Assembly: GCF_015477765.1 (NCBI RefSeq)
Contig: NZ_JADLQQ010000008.1
Location: 372,001 to 436,000, forward strand
Direction: 5' to 3'
DNA length: 64,000 bases
Origin: Nocardia transvalensis
GTDB lineage: Bacteria > Actinomycetota > Actinomycetes > Mycobacteriales > Mycobacteriaceae
The notes below the pieces were generated by a model. That model did not search any database. It was not told the origin of the DNA and saw only the letters and a program-made list of their open reading frames with translations. Positions 52,056 through 61,325 of this stretch are shown piece by piece; the stretch's first letter is position 1, and every line of letters begins with the position of its first letter. The position numbers and the translations under genes are program-made.

Positions 52056-53681
52056 GTGACCACCGGTGACGTCCGAATTATGCCAGTAGTCCCGCTGCGG
52101 TGGTCTGCGGCGGGGCCGGAGGGGATTGACCTACCCTCTGCGAGCTTGCGGAGTGGCGGATGCGAGCCTGGAGCTCTGCCATCGTCGCTGGGGTTGTGGG
52201 ATTTGTTCGCGGCAGCGCACGTGATCGAGGACATCGCGGTCGGTCCGCCACCGGTCGCTGCGGGACTGTGGCGGATTCTGACCGTCATTGCGGCGCGGGT
52301 TACGGGTCTGGACGATCCGGGCAGGCGCGGCGACCGGCGTCGCAGGGCGCGGTGGCGGGAGCGTCGGGACGATGTTCTGCGGCATGGCCGGTTCGATCGG
52401 GTCGCAGTCGATGTGTATTTCGGTGAGAGGTATGCCGATCGCTTTCGGTTGTTCGACCCTGACCGGCCGTGGTTGCAGGATCCACGGCTGGCGCGAGAGT
52501 GTGCCGCGCCCAGCGGCCTGAACAAACTGGTGCTGGGTCGACCGGCTGGGAACAACCAGCCGTGGATGACACATCATCGCGATCAAGTGCCGGTGCCGTT
52601 GTCGGCCGCGCAGGCTGCGCACCATCTGATCGGCCAGCTCTTCTACGGCGCACCGGGACGCTGCACCGCGAGGACGGTGGGAAATCGGAAAGAGGCCAAT
52701 ACCACCGCTGGTCCGCTGCGAGGCTTGGTGTCGTATCACCCGATCGGCGCGAACGTGTTCGAGTCGCTGGTCGCCAGCATCCCCTATCCAGGCGGCTGTG
52801 ACGAGGACTACGGGGACAAGGCCCCGTGGGAACTCGACGGCATGTCTGATCCGCTCCAGGCACCACCACCGGCGACAGGGGTCGCAGGCTGCCTTGTCGG
52901 TCGGTTTCGCCACGCGGTGCTGCTGGTGCCTTCGCCGGACGCGGGAACCGTTGCCGACGCCTACCTCACCTGGGCGTGGCGCCTGCCGCACGGACCGGCC
53001 GAGGATCCCTTCCTCATCTATCAGGTCAGTCAGAAGGGGGAGCTGTATCCGCGGCCGGCGGACGCGAACAGGGCGTTGTGGCGTGACCTCGATGGACTGT
53101 TGTTGCAGGACATCAGCATCGCGAAATCGCGCCGCCCTGCGATCTTCGACCAGGCCGAGCACCTGCCCGACGGGATGCTGGAGCGGTTGCGGGTCCGGGC
53201 TTTCGGATTCGATCAAGATCGTGCGCAAGTTAGCGACAGGCAGTGGTATTCCGCGGAGACCCCGCCGGTGCTGGCGGTGTTGACCGACCCACAGTCTGTT
53301 CTCGCCATCAGCAGGGCGCGAGCTGGCGCCGAGCGTGCCGAACGTCATCTGGTCAGGGCGCTCAGTAATGCGTGGATAGCGGTCAACGACCCGTCCAACG
53401 GGAACGGCCGCCCGACGCGTAAGGACATCAAGCCGGGCCCTTGGCCCGCGATCGCGTCCAGCCGGTACTGGCACGGCGCGGAAGACGTTTTCTGGCATCA
53501 GGTCCGGACAAGGAATTTCGACGAGTCTGCACGCCGATTCGTCGACCTCGCGCTCGGCATCTATGACGCGGTCACGGCGGGGACCCGGTCCCCGCGTGGT
53601 ATTCGCGCGATCGAGAACGCGCGCGGCTACATCTACGCTGCGGCCGCTACCTCCACACCCAGGGAGTCTCAGCATGTCTGA
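52056..53681 (+). CDS. cse1: Cascade large subunit Cse1/Cas8e
   Basis: A 541-residue type I-E large subunit that recognises the PAM and recruits Cas3. Family landmarks are RFRLFDPDRPWLQD (residues 128-141), NKLV, PCTARTVG-like RCTARTVGNRKEAN and PWE within GDKAPWEL. GTG 52056 follows a weak site. The last 8 nt overlap cse2 (ATGTCTGA). From here the genes cse1 to cas2 form one continuous operon with overlaps at every junction. Confidence 0.95.
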   Translation: MTTGDVRIMPVVPLRWSAAGPEGIDLPSASLRSGGCEPGALPSSLGLWDLFAAAHVIEDIAVGPPPVAAGLWRILTVIAARVTGLDDPGRRGDRRRRARWRERRDDVLRHGRFDRVAVDVYFGERYADRFRLFDPDRPWLQDPRLARECAAPSGLNKLVLGRPAGNNQPWMTHHRDQVPVPLSAAQAAHHLIGQLFYGAPGRCTARTVGNRKEANTTAGPLRGLVSYHPIGANVFESLVASIPYPGGCDEDYGDKAPWELDGMSDPLQAPPPATGVAGCLVGRFRHAVLLVPSPDAGTVADAYLTWAWRLPHGPAEDPFLIYQVSQKGELYPRPADANRALWRDLDGLLLQDISIAKSRRPAIFDQAEHLPDGMLERLRVRAFGFDQDRAQVSDRQWYSAETPPVLAVLTDPQSVLAISRARAGAERAERHLVRALSNAWIAVNDPSNGNGRPTRKDIKPGPWPAIASSRYWHGAEDVFWHQVRTRNFDESARRFVDLALGIYDAVTAGTRSPRGIRAIENARGYIYAAAATSTPRESQHV

Positions 53682-54357
53682 CCGACCAGCAACCGTTAGC
53701 AGCAGGCGGGACACACTTCGGACCCAGGCCAACGTCATGGTGGCCGAAGTGATTCACGCCGTGAACTCCAGCAGTGGGAGCCGCGCGGCGCTACGGCGGG
53801 CGCTGCGCCATGGCCCGGACAGTGAGCAAGCCAGGAACGCGCACAGGATCGTCGCGCCCTATTTGCCTGCCGGTGCCGGCCAGGCAGCGGAACGCGCGTT
53901 CTACGCAGTGGCGTCGATGATCGCCGCCCAGCCGCGGAATGCGCGCGATGACGCCCGCGACAATGCCGACGCCGGACATGTCGAAGACCCCGGTGAGGTC
54001 GAGCTCGACGCTGATAGTTGGGAGTCTCGACAGACGTTGGGGCAGACGCTGGGACGTGCGGCCGCGCTGGGCAAGGTTGAGTTCGACAGCATGGAAAAAC
54101 ACCTGCACCTGCTGTGCCGACAGCACCTGCACGGTATCCATCAGCACCTTCCCCGCCTAGTCATGCGGCTACGTGCCGAACTGGTCGAAATCGACTGGCC
54201 CCGGCTCGTTGTCGACTTGGCCGACTGGCCGTACGGACGCGACCGGATCGCCAAGCGGTGGCTGCAGGACTTCTACCGCACCCACCACGCACTGACAGCC
54301 GGCCAGAAGAAAACCGCCGCGAAGAATTCCGAAAGCTCCGAAAGCGAGGATCAGTGA
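53674..54357 (+). CDS. cse2: Cascade small subunit Cse2/CasB
   Basis: A 227-residue helical protein; two copies stabilise the displaced strand in Cascade. ATG 53674 (MSDRPATVSSRRDTLRTQAN) overlaps the cse1 stop. The middle holds ALGKVEFDSMEKHLHLLCRQ and the conserved C-terminal DWPRLVVDLADWPYGRDRIA with RWLQDFY. The frame extends upstream but without similarity. Slightly longer than E. coli CasB (160) as is usual in actinobacteria. Confidence 0.95.
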   Translation: MSDRPATVSSRRDTLRTQANVMVAEVIHAVNSSSGSRAALRRALRHGPDSEQARNAHRIVAPYLPAGAGQAAERAFYAVASMIAAQPRNARDDARDNADAGHVEDPGEVELDADSWESRQTLGQTLGRAAALGKVEFDSMEKHLHLLCRQHLHGIHQHLPRLVMRLRAELVEIDWPRLVVDLADWPYGRDRIAKRWLQDFYRTHHALTAGQKKTAAKNSESSESEDQ

Positions 54358-55487
54358 CCACCGCCCGGTTCGTCGACATCCATCTGCTGCACACAGTCCC
54401 GTACGGCAACCTGAACAGAGACGATTTGGGGTCGCCCAAACAAGTGACTTTCGGCGGGGTCGAGCGCACCCGGATCTCGAGTCAGGCATGGAAACGCGTG
54501 ACACGTTTGGCCGTGGAAACCGCCGTCGGCCAGGAAACGAAACGGACGCGGCGCGTTGCGCAAGCTGTCAGCGAGCGGCTGGTGGATCGCGGATGGGCCG
54601 CCGAACTGGCAGACGCGGCCGGCGCCCAGGTGCTGCAGTCGGCCGTCGCTGGTAAGGACGTCGGCCTCAAGACCGAGGATGACGGGAGCAGCTCGGTGCT
54701 GCTGTACCTGCCGGTGACCGCACTCGATGCGCTTGCCGACCTGGCGGAAAAACACCGCGACGCGATCGCGGCACAGTCTGGCACCACCAAGCGCAAGCCC
54801 GTGCTGCCATCCGACGAGGTCGCGAACATTCTCAAGACGCGAAACGGCACGATCCACCTGTTCGGCCGCATGCTCGCCGAACTGCCCGGCGGCGATGTCG
54901 ACGGTGCGGTGCAGGTCGCACACGCTTTCACCACCCATGCCGCGGAGCCGCAGATCGACTTCTTCACCGCGGTCGACGACCTGAACCGGCCGGAGAACAA
55001 AGGGAGCGGTCATATGAGCGATGCCGAGTTCTCCGCCGGCGTCTTCTACCGCTACGCGAACATCGACATCGCCGGTCTGCAACGCAATCTCGGTGTCGAC
55101 GAGGCAGCGATGGCTCAGCAACTGACCCGAGAGTTCCTCACCGCGTTCACCCGCACCATTCCCTCGGGAAAGCAACACTCCACTGCCGCCCAAACTCTGC
55201 CGGATCTGATTCATGTGGCCGTGCGGTCCGACCGGCCAGTGTCGCTGGCCGCCGCCTTCGAGTCGCCGGTCCGGGCGCAGGGCGGCGGCTGGGCCGAACC
55301 ATCGCGACACGCACTGTCGACCTACGCGTCCCGGCTACGGAAGCTGTGGCAGGACACTGGCATCGTCTGGGACGGCTACGCCTCCATCGATGACAACGAC
55401 CTCACCGGACTCGGTGAACGCGTGGACGCCTTCGCCGATCTTCTCGACCGCGCCCTGGCCACGGCGTTCGCGCAGGAGCATTCATGA
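54354..55487 (+). CDS. cas7: Cascade backbone protein Cas7/Cse4
   Basis: A 377-residue RRM-fold backbone subunit, six copies of which line the crRNA. GTG 54354 overlaps the cse2 stop (GTGA). Start FVDIHLLHTVPYGNLNRDDL, GVERTRISSQAWKR and later HLFGRMLAE and GVFYRYANID match the Cas7 type I-E family. The longer upstream frame is a shadow of cse2. Full length. Confidence 0.96.
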   Translation: MTTARFVDIHLLHTVPYGNLNRDDLGSPKQVTFGGVERTRISSQAWKRVTRLAVETAVGQETKRTRRVAQAVSERLVDRGWAAELADAAGAQVLQSAVAGKDVGLKTEDDGSSSVLLYLPVTALDALADLAEKHRDAIAAQSGTTKRKPVLPSDEVANILKTRNGTIHLFGRMLAELPGGDVDGAVQVAHAFTTHAAEPQIDFFTAVDDLNRPENKGSGHMSDAEFSAGVFYRYANIDIAGLQRNLGVDEAAMAQQLTREFLTAFTRTIPSGKQHSTAAQTLPDLIHVAVRSDRPVSLAAAFESPVRAQGGGWAEPSRHALSTYASRLRKLWQDTGIVWDGYASIDDNDLTGLGERVDAFADLLDRALATAFAQEHS

Positions 55488-56218
55488 CCGGACTGATCCT
55501 TCGCCTCGCCGCGCCGCTGCAGAGCTGGGGTGAGCACAGCGCCTTCTCGGTCCGCGACACCCAACGCTTCCCGACCCGATCTGGACTGATCGGAATGTTC
55601 GCCGCCGCCCGCGGTTTCGAACGTGGCCGACCGCTCACCGAATTCGAACCTCTACAGCTGACCGTTCGAATCGACCGTCCCGGCACCATCGTCTCCGACT
55701 TCCACACCATCGGCGGCGGCAACGAACCCGCTCGCACCGCACTGACCGCCGAGGGCAAACGCCGCCAGGCGGGGAAAGGCACCATCGTCACCCGGCGGCA
55801 CTACCTGTCGGATGCCGTGTTCACTGTTGCCGTGCAAGGTCCACAGGAGGTTGTCGGGACCCTGGCCGCCGCATTGGATGCCCCCTGGTGGCAACCGTAT
55901 CTGGGGCGGCGTTCCTGCCCACCGGAGCAGCCGCTGCTGCTGCGCGCCGATGTCACAGACGCCAGCCATGATCTGAAGTACAAGGTCCCCATCCCGGCGG
56001 CGAAACGCCCCAGCATCGACTTCGTCGCCGACTGTGTCGATCGCGCCGGGACGATCACCGAACTCGCAGACATCCCTGAAAGTTTCGATCCGCTGCAGCG
56101 CCGGTACCGCAGTCGATCGGTCACCCGGTTCCCCTTCACCGAGATTCCGGACCAGCTGTGGCAGGAGGACACCAACGCCTACTACTCGGCGTTATTCGAG
56201 TACATGGGGGTCTCGTGA
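55484..56218 (+). CDS. cas5: Cascade subunit Cas5e
   Basis: A 244-residue RAMP protein that caps the 5-prime handle of crRNA. It begins MTGLILRLAAPLQSWGEHSA, the Cas5 hallmark (LxGPxQSWG), with RDTQRFPTRSGLIGMFAAA next and RRYRSRSVTRFP near the end. The ATGA overlap joins it to cas7 and a GTGA overlap to cas6e. Confidence 0.96.
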   Translation: MTGLILRLAAPLQSWGEHSAFSVRDTQRFPTRSGLIGMFAAARGFERGRPLTEFEPLQLTVRIDRPGTIVSDFHTIGGGNEPARTALTAEGKRRQAGKGTIVTRRHYLSDAVFTVAVQGPQEVVGTLAAALDAPWWQPYLGRRSCPPEQPLLLRADVTDASHDLKYKVPIPAAKRPSIDFVADCVDRAGTITELADIPESFDPLQRRYRSRSVTRFPFTEIPDQLWQEDTNAYYSALFEYMGVS

Positions 56219-56856
56219 CGCTGTGGCTCACCCGTATCGAGCTGAACCTCGCCAACCCAATGGTGCGCGCGGATGTGCGCAACGTAATCAGAATGCATCA
56301 GCGCGTGATGGGTTTGATGCCGCCGGAGCTCGGCGACAACCCCCGCAAGCAAGCTGGACTGCTGTACCGGATCGACGAAAGTCGAACTGGTACACAGGTA
56401 CTCGTTCAAAGCTCGCGGGAACCGAACCTGACCGCCATACCATCGAACTACGGCACCGTCGCGATCCGCGACCTGACGCCACTACTCGACGCCCTCGAAA
56501 CAGACTTGCTCGTCCACTACCGCCTCGCCGGAAACGCCGTAAAGCGATTGGGCCGCGGCAACAAGGATGCGGGCAAACTCGCCGCACTCCGTGGCGAGGA
56601 GATCGGCCAGTGGTGGACTCGCCGAGCACCCGAATGCGGCCTGCACCTGAAAACCCTCACCACCACCCCCGCAGGTTACCTCCGAGGACACCGAGCAGAG
56701 GCGGACCCGAAGCATCGAGTGCGGCACGCGGTCACCCGCTTCGACGGTATCGCCGCCGTGACCGACCCCGAGTCGCTGCGCCGAGCCGTTCGTGACGGCG
56801 TCGGGCGCGGAAAATCGCACGGCTGTGGCCTGCTGAGTTTAGCGGTAGCACGGTGA
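56215..56856 (+). CDS. cas6e: crRNA endonuclease Cas6e
   Basis: A 213-residue endoribonuclease that cuts each repeat and stays on the 3-prime hairpin. GTG 56215 overlaps the cas5 stop. His28 (IRMHQRVMGLMPPE) matches the catalytic His at the start of the first RRM; GVGRGKSHGCGLLSLA at the C-terminus is the Gly-rich loop of RAMP proteins. Normal length. Confidence 0.96.
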   Translation: MTLWLTRIELNLANPMVRADVRNVIRMHQRVMGLMPPELGDNPRKQAGLLYRIDESRTGTQVLVQSSREPNLTAIPSNYGTVAIRDLTPLLDALETDLLVHYRLAGNAVKRLGRGNKDAGKLAALRGEEIGQWWTRRAPECGLHLKTLTTTPAGYLRGHRAEADPKHRVRHAVTRFDGIAAVTDPESLRRAVRDGVGRGKSHGCGLLSLAVAR

Positions 56857-57824
56857 CCACGCCGTCGGCCGCGCGCAGCAAGCTCGGCGCGCCGACATTG
56901 GCGATGCTGCCACGGATCGCCGACTCCCTGTCGTTTCTGTACCTCGAATCAGTCCGAATCGTGCAGGACGACACCGGCGTCTGCGCCCGAGTGGAATCCC
57001 CTCGTGGCATCGAGCAAGTCTATCTCCCCACCGCCGCGCTGGCCTGCGTGCTCCTAGGGCCAGGCACCTCTATTACGCAGCCCGGAATGGCAACTTTCGC
57101 GCGACACGGCACAAGCCTGGTATGCGTCGGCGCCGGAGGAGTACGAAGCTACGCAGGAATCGTGCCCGCGTCACTGACAACCACCTGGCTGGAACGACAG
57201 GCCACCGCCTGGGCCGACACCGGTGCCCGCACCGAAGTCGCGAGCCGGATGTACACCTACCGCTTCGGCGACAGTCCGGCCGGTGTCACAATTTCGCAGC
57301 TGCGGGGATTGGAAGGGCAGCGGGTCAAAGCCATGTACCGCATCCTCGCCCAGCAATATGGCATCAAGCGATTCCGCCGCAACTACGACCCGAACTCCTG
57401 GGATAGCCAGGATCCAGTGAATTTGGCGTTATCCGCCGCGAACGCGTGCATGTACGGCGTCGTGCACGCAGCCGTGCTCGCGCTGGGCTGTTCACCCGCT
57501 CTCGGCTTTGTACACAGTGGAACTCAGCTGGCGTTCGTCTACGACATAGCCGACCTGTTCAAGATGAAAGTGACAGTTCCGCTGGCTTTCTCGCTACACG
57601 CATCGACCGATCCGGAAAGGGAAGCAGGCCGCAAACTCCGTGAGGACTTCCGACTGCTGAAACTCATGCCGGAGATCATCACGACCATCCAGAAGATAAT
57701 CGACCCCAAAGCCGCGGGGGACTCGCCCGATCGAACAGGCGATATCACCCACCTCTGGGATCCGGCGCTGGGCTCGTTGCCCTCCGGTGTCAACTACGGC
57801 AACGACCTGGACTCCGGATTCTGA
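56853..57824 (+). CDS. cas1: Integrase Cas1 (type I-E)
   Basis: A 323-residue spacer integrase. Metal ligands are Glu154 (QLRGLEGQRVKAMY), His221 (GFVHSGTQ) and Asp234 or Asp231 (YDIADLFK). It forms the adaptation complex with Cas2. GTG 56853 overlaps cas6e and the last base is shared with the cas2 ATG. All catalytic residues are present, so the system should still be able to acquire spacers. Confidence 0.97.
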   Translation: MTTPSAARSKLGAPTLAMLPRIADSLSFLYLESVRIVQDDTGVCARVESPRGIEQVYLPTAALACVLLGPGTSITQPGMATFARHGTSLVCVGAGGVRSYAGIVPASLTTTWLERQATAWADTGARTEVASRMYTYRFGDSPAGVTISQLRGLEGQRVKAMYRILAQQYGIKRFRRNYDPNSWDSQDPVNLALSAANACMYGVVHAAVLALGCSPALGFVHSGTQLAFVYDIADLFKMKVTVPLAFSLHASTDPEREAGRKLREDFRLLKLMPEIITTIQKIIDPKAAGDSPDRTGDITHLWDPALGSLPSGVNYGNDLDSGF

Positions 57825-58147
57825 TGGCAACGATGCTGGTGATCTCGACAACTGCGGTGCCGGAGCATGTTCGAGGTGCATTGTCCCGGTGGCTGATAGA
57901 GCCGACCGCCGGGCTCTATGTCGGCGCGGTGTCAGCAAAGGTCCGAAACGAGCTATGGGACGCGGTCGCCGCCTCGGTCGGCGACGGCGAAGCCGTATGC
58001 ATCCATCCTGCGGCAAACGAACAGGGCTTCCAGATCAAAACCGCCGGCGAACGTCGCCGCCGCATCGCCGATTTCGACGGGTTACAGCTCGTGCGGTTCC
58101 TCCCGCCAGGCGAATCGGACGCCGACATGGTCGATATCGACTTCTGA
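57824..58147 (+). CDS. cas2: Adaptation protein Cas2 (type I-E)
   Basis: A 107-residue Cas2e starting MATMLVISTTAVPEHVRGAL. The family motif GLYVGAVSAKVRNELWDAV and QGFQIKTAGERRRRIADFDG are present. Cas2 bridges two Cas1 dimers and its C-terminus binds Cas1. It ends the cas operon. Confidence 0.96.
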   Translation: MATMLVISTTAVPEHVRGALSRWLIEPTAGLYVGAVSAKVRNELWDAVAASVGDGEAVCIHPAANEQGFQIKTAGERRRRIADFDGLQLVRFLPPGESDADMVDIDF

Positions 58148-58453
58148 CCCCGAGCACTGGTTGCGTACGAGTCGCTCTACGACACCACTTTGTCCTCTTC
58201 CGGACCGGATAACACGATTGCCAGGTTGATGTTCGCGCCTGGCTGCACACAGCATGCACTATCGAAGGCCCCGCACGCTCGTCGTGAATGAAGAAATCCG
58301 CAGAAAATGCGAAGAAACACCTGGCCAACAGTCGCACTCCCAGACGCAACATGCGACACGCGCCTTCTGATACCGGACTGCGCGTGGAAATTGGCTGCGG
58401 GGACGCACGTGTGGAGAGAGGATCGTGGCGCGTTCGTCGGACCGATGCACCCC
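58148..58453. other. Intergenic region between cas2 and array 2
   Basis: 306 bp with no gene. It includes the trailer side of array 2. A further degenerate repeat could not be recognised to the left of 58454. Confidence 0.5.
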
Positions 58454-58968
58454 GACGCACCCCCACGTGCGTGAGGAGGAACTGAGCTGTAGGTACCGAG
58501 GATTGGCTTGCAACGGCGCACCCCACGTGCGTCGGGAGGAACTGGTGGCCGTCGCAACACCCACGCTTGTTATCGGTGCACCCCCACGTGCGTGGGGAGG
58601 AGTTCGACCCTGGCGAGACATGACCGGTATAGGGCGGCGCACCCCCACGTGCGTGGGGAGGAGGCTGGCTCGTAGCGGTAGGCCGGAAGAATCACCGGCG
58701 CACCCCCACGTGCGTGGGGAGGAGAGGAACACGTCCCGTCGTAGGCCGGGCTTACGCGGCGCACCCCCACGTGCCTGGGGAGGAGTTGCGCTGGGGCGAC
58801 AACGTGGAGATGTCGACCGGCGCACCCCCACGTGCGTGGGGAGGAGCATTCATCGGTCACCACGCCGTCGACACGCACCGGCGCACCCCCACGTGCGTGG
58901 GGAGGAGGAAACCAGCGCCACCGAAATCCTCACCTCGATCGGCGCACCCCCACGTGCGTGGGGAGGAG
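58454..58968 (-). CRISPR. Type I-E CRISPR array 2 (9 repeats, 8 spacers)
   Basis: 28-bp repeats with the same core CCCCCACGTGCGTGGGG but ending AGGAG instead of AGGAC. Starts are 58454, 58515, 58575, 58636, 58697, 58758, 58819, 58880 and 58941. Repeats 1-3 are degenerate (repeat 2 has lost one base) and repeat 6 has one change, so the old end is again on the left and the leader on the right. crRNA is read on the minus strand. Spacers are 32-33 nt. Confidence 0.97.
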
Positions 58969-59040
58969 ACTTTGTGACCTGCATGTTTCTCGACGCGCAT
59001 CACGTTTACAGGATTCGGAGGCTGATGGCTGGGTTTGGCG
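58969..59040 (-). promoter_or_regulatory. Leader of CRISPR array 2
   Basis: ACTTTGTGACCTGC directly after the last repeat agrees at 12 of 14 positions with the leader end of array 1 (48734). The following bases (about 58985-59015) include TTTCTCGACGC versus CTTCGAGCC in array 1 and then diverge. This supports both orientation and common origin of the arrays. Confidence 0.6.
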
Positions 59041-59164
59041 CGTTCAGGTCGTTCTGGAGCCGAAGGCATAGCTGATGATTCTGCTGAGGATGGCGTGCTT
59101 TGGCGATCTCGTGCTGGACGGTCTCCGCGTTGATAGCAGCTGTGTTTGGGTATCGACCGTCGGC

Positions 59165-59612
59165 CTACGGGGTATGTGTCTGTTCTGGGGTCGCCTGTGC
59201 TCCAGTCCCGGAGTTTGGTGCAAGCAGGCAGATTCGGACGAAGCCCTGGGGATTCGCCCTGGCACGACCACCCAACACCAGCGCGACCGCGCACAGCAAC
59301 CGTTGCAGTATCGTCGTTCGGCGGGCAAGCCGAGACGCCAGCGTCGGCACCTGCTCGGCGAAAGTCCTTTGCCACAGTCGGATTTGTCGCAGAACAACCG
59401 TCGTACCCGCAACCGGATCAGGACCTCCCGGCTGGTGATCGCGGTGTCGGACAATCGCCGTTGGTAGCGACTGTGGACTCGACGCGACAACATTCCCGCA
59501 GTCCGGGCACGGGGCTGGTTCGCCACGAGTGCTCACATCGAGCCGCACCCGGCAGTCCTGTCGAGTCCATCCCGTCGATCTTCAACCCATCCACATGCGG
59601 GAACAGGACCAT
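59165..59612 (-). pseudogene. ISL3-family transposase remnant
   Basis: Minus-strand frames read VLFPHVDGLKIDGM, then CPDCGNVVASS, SRVHSRYQRRLSDTAITSRE, VLIRLRVRRLFCDKSDC and, in a shifted frame, FAEQVPTLASRLARRTTILQ and RLLCAVALVLGGRA. These are the zinc-ribbon and HTH parts of ISL3 (IS204/IS1001/IS1096) transposases. At least two frameshifts are present and the DDE domain is missing. It lies between array 2 and the truncated methyltransferase and may explain the loss of the methyltransferase N-terminus. Confidence 0.82.
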
Positions 59613-59734
59613 CAGCGGTCCAAGATCAGAACACCAGCAACATGATCGATCATCAAGCGCCCGTTCGCATCCGATGCCAGACTAGATCAGAGCTCTCCGG
59701 GTTCATGTGTGGATAGCCCTGCCTGGCATGCGAG

Positions 59735-60523
59735 TGGATTCGACGACTCAGCTACGCACTCGATGAGACGCTGGGTAGCGAGGATCGGCCGACAGATGTG
59801 CTTCTGGTGGCATGCGCACTCGGGTTGTTGGGCAAGCAAGGCGAGTGGTATGTGAACTCGCCGCTGTCGGATACCGTTCTGGTGCCGGGGCGTCGGTACT
59901 ACTTCAATGGATTCATCCGCTATGCCGACAGCCGCGGGCATCCCGGATGGACCAATCTGCCTACGGCACTGCGGACGAATCGGCCGACCACCTGGGATCC
60001 CGACAAGCAGGCCAGTGTTTTCGACAACGACGACCAAATCCTGCTGTCGATGTTCTGGAAAGCCATGCACTCGATGTCCAGCTTCACCGTCCCCGTGCTG
60101 GCGCGAGCGGTGCCGGATCTGGCTCAGCGCGAAGCTGTTCTGGATGTCGGTGGAGGCTCGGGTGCCCTGATGATCGAGGCGTGCCGCGCATTTCCGGATC
60201 TGCGTGCGGCGGTGTTCGAATTGGCGTTCGTGTGTGACATCGCGGCCCGCAAGATCGCTGATGCGAGCCTGGATCACCGGGTGGCGACCGTGCCGGGTGA
60301 CTTCCTCGCTGATGATGAGCTTCCGAGCGGCTATGACACGATCACGCTGTCGACCGTGTTGCACGATTGGGACGAAGACACCGATCGCATGATTCTGCGC
60401 AAATGTTTCCACGCTCTTTCCTCGGGGGAAGGATCATCATTCTGGAAGGTCTACGCAGGATCGCTGCGCTATCCGGGGATCCGGTTCATGGTTGAAGCGA
60501 CAAACCGTGGGACAGGGGGTTGA
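59735..60523 (+). pseudogene. Truncated second O-methyltransferase copy
   Basis: In frame from about 59765 this reads GSEDRPTDVLLVACALGLLG and continues through RTNRPTTWDPDKQAS, MHSMSSFT, DVGGGSGALMIEA and VLHDWDED, closely following the intact gene at 40381-41451. The N-terminal 65 residues are missing. Near 60423 a one-base shift turns the expected SSGGRIIILEGL into SSGEGSSFW, after which the frame is out of register. It is a dead paralogue. Confidence 0.82.
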
Positions 60524-60527
60524 TGGG

Positions 60528-61280
60528 GTGTCCGGGCAGGCGCGGGAGCATTACGACCGGCTCGCGGCCGAGTACGAGGCGAATTGGTCCTACAGCCCGC
60601 AGTTCGTGTCGTGGATGACCTCCGCGATCGTGTCCCGGTTGTTCCCCGATGATCGGGCGGTGGACTGGGCCGCTGATATCGGATGCGGCACCGGTTTGTT
60701 CACTCGGGATCTCGTCGGTTACGCGAAGCGGGTGGTGTGCGTGGACCCGTCGGCGGGCATGCTCGCTCAGCTTCCCGAAGACCCGGCTTTGCTGCCGGTC
60801 CAGGCTTCGGTAGAGGACGTGGTCGGGGGTCGTATCACTTTGCCGCACAACGTGTTCGATGCGGTCCTGGTGAAGGAAGCAATCCATCACGTGCATGAGG
60901 CTGACCGGGCCGCGGTGCTGACCGGCTTGGGAGGCATGCTGGGCCCGTCGGGGCGGTTGTTGGTTGTGATGCTGCCGGCGCGGATCGACTACCCGTTGTT
61001 TCCGGCGGCGTTGAGGCTGTTCGAGCAGTTGCAGCCCGAGCCGGAGGTGATTGCCGCGGCGGTGCGGGACGCGGGCTTGGCCGTCGAGCTGAGCTACGAG
61101 AGCTTTGCGCTGTCGTTCCCCCGTGAGCGCTATCTGCAGATGGTGCGCAACCGGTACATGTCGCTGTTGTCGGAGTTCGACGACGCCGCGTTGGAGGCGG
61201 GTATCGCGCAGATGGATACCTCGCGCGAGGTCTACGAGTTCGCCGACAGGTTCGCCTTCATCACCGGGACGGCCGGATAG
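60528..61280 (+). CDS. Class I SAM-dependent methyltransferase
   Basis: About 250 residues from GTG 60528 (MSGQAREHYDRLAAEYEANW). Motif I is ADIGCGTGLFTRDLV, an acidic end of strand 2 follows in VVCVDPSAGML, and DAVLVKEAIHHV is the post-I motif of Methyltransf_11/25. A longer TTG start at 60492 is possible. Its start region overlaps the dead methyltransferase by almost nothing, suggesting that it was joined there by recombination. Substrate unknown. Confidence 0.85.
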   Translation: MSGQAREHYDRLAAEYEANWSYSPQFVSWMTSAIVSRLFPDDRAVDWAADIGCGTGLFTRDLVGYAKRVVCVDPSAGMLAQLPEDPALLPVQASVEDVVGGRITLPHNVFDAVLVKEAIHHVHEADRAAVLTGLGGMLGPSGRLLVVMLPARIDYPLFPAALRLFEQLQPEPEVIAAAVRDAGLAVELSYESFALSFPRERYLQMVRNRYMSLLSEFDDAALEAGIAQMDTSREVYEFADRFAFITGTAG

Positions 61281-61325
61281 GAACGGACGGCGATGAGTCC
61301 GATATTGGACAGCCGGTTGTAGCGG

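Noticed and set aside
52131..53738. 535-codon minus-strand frame antisense to cse1
   Set aside because: High-GC shadow of cse1; the plus strand carries the family motifs and overlaps.
58259..59075. Open frames of about 200 codons across CRISPR array 2
   Set aside because: Same repeat-derived artefact as in array 1.
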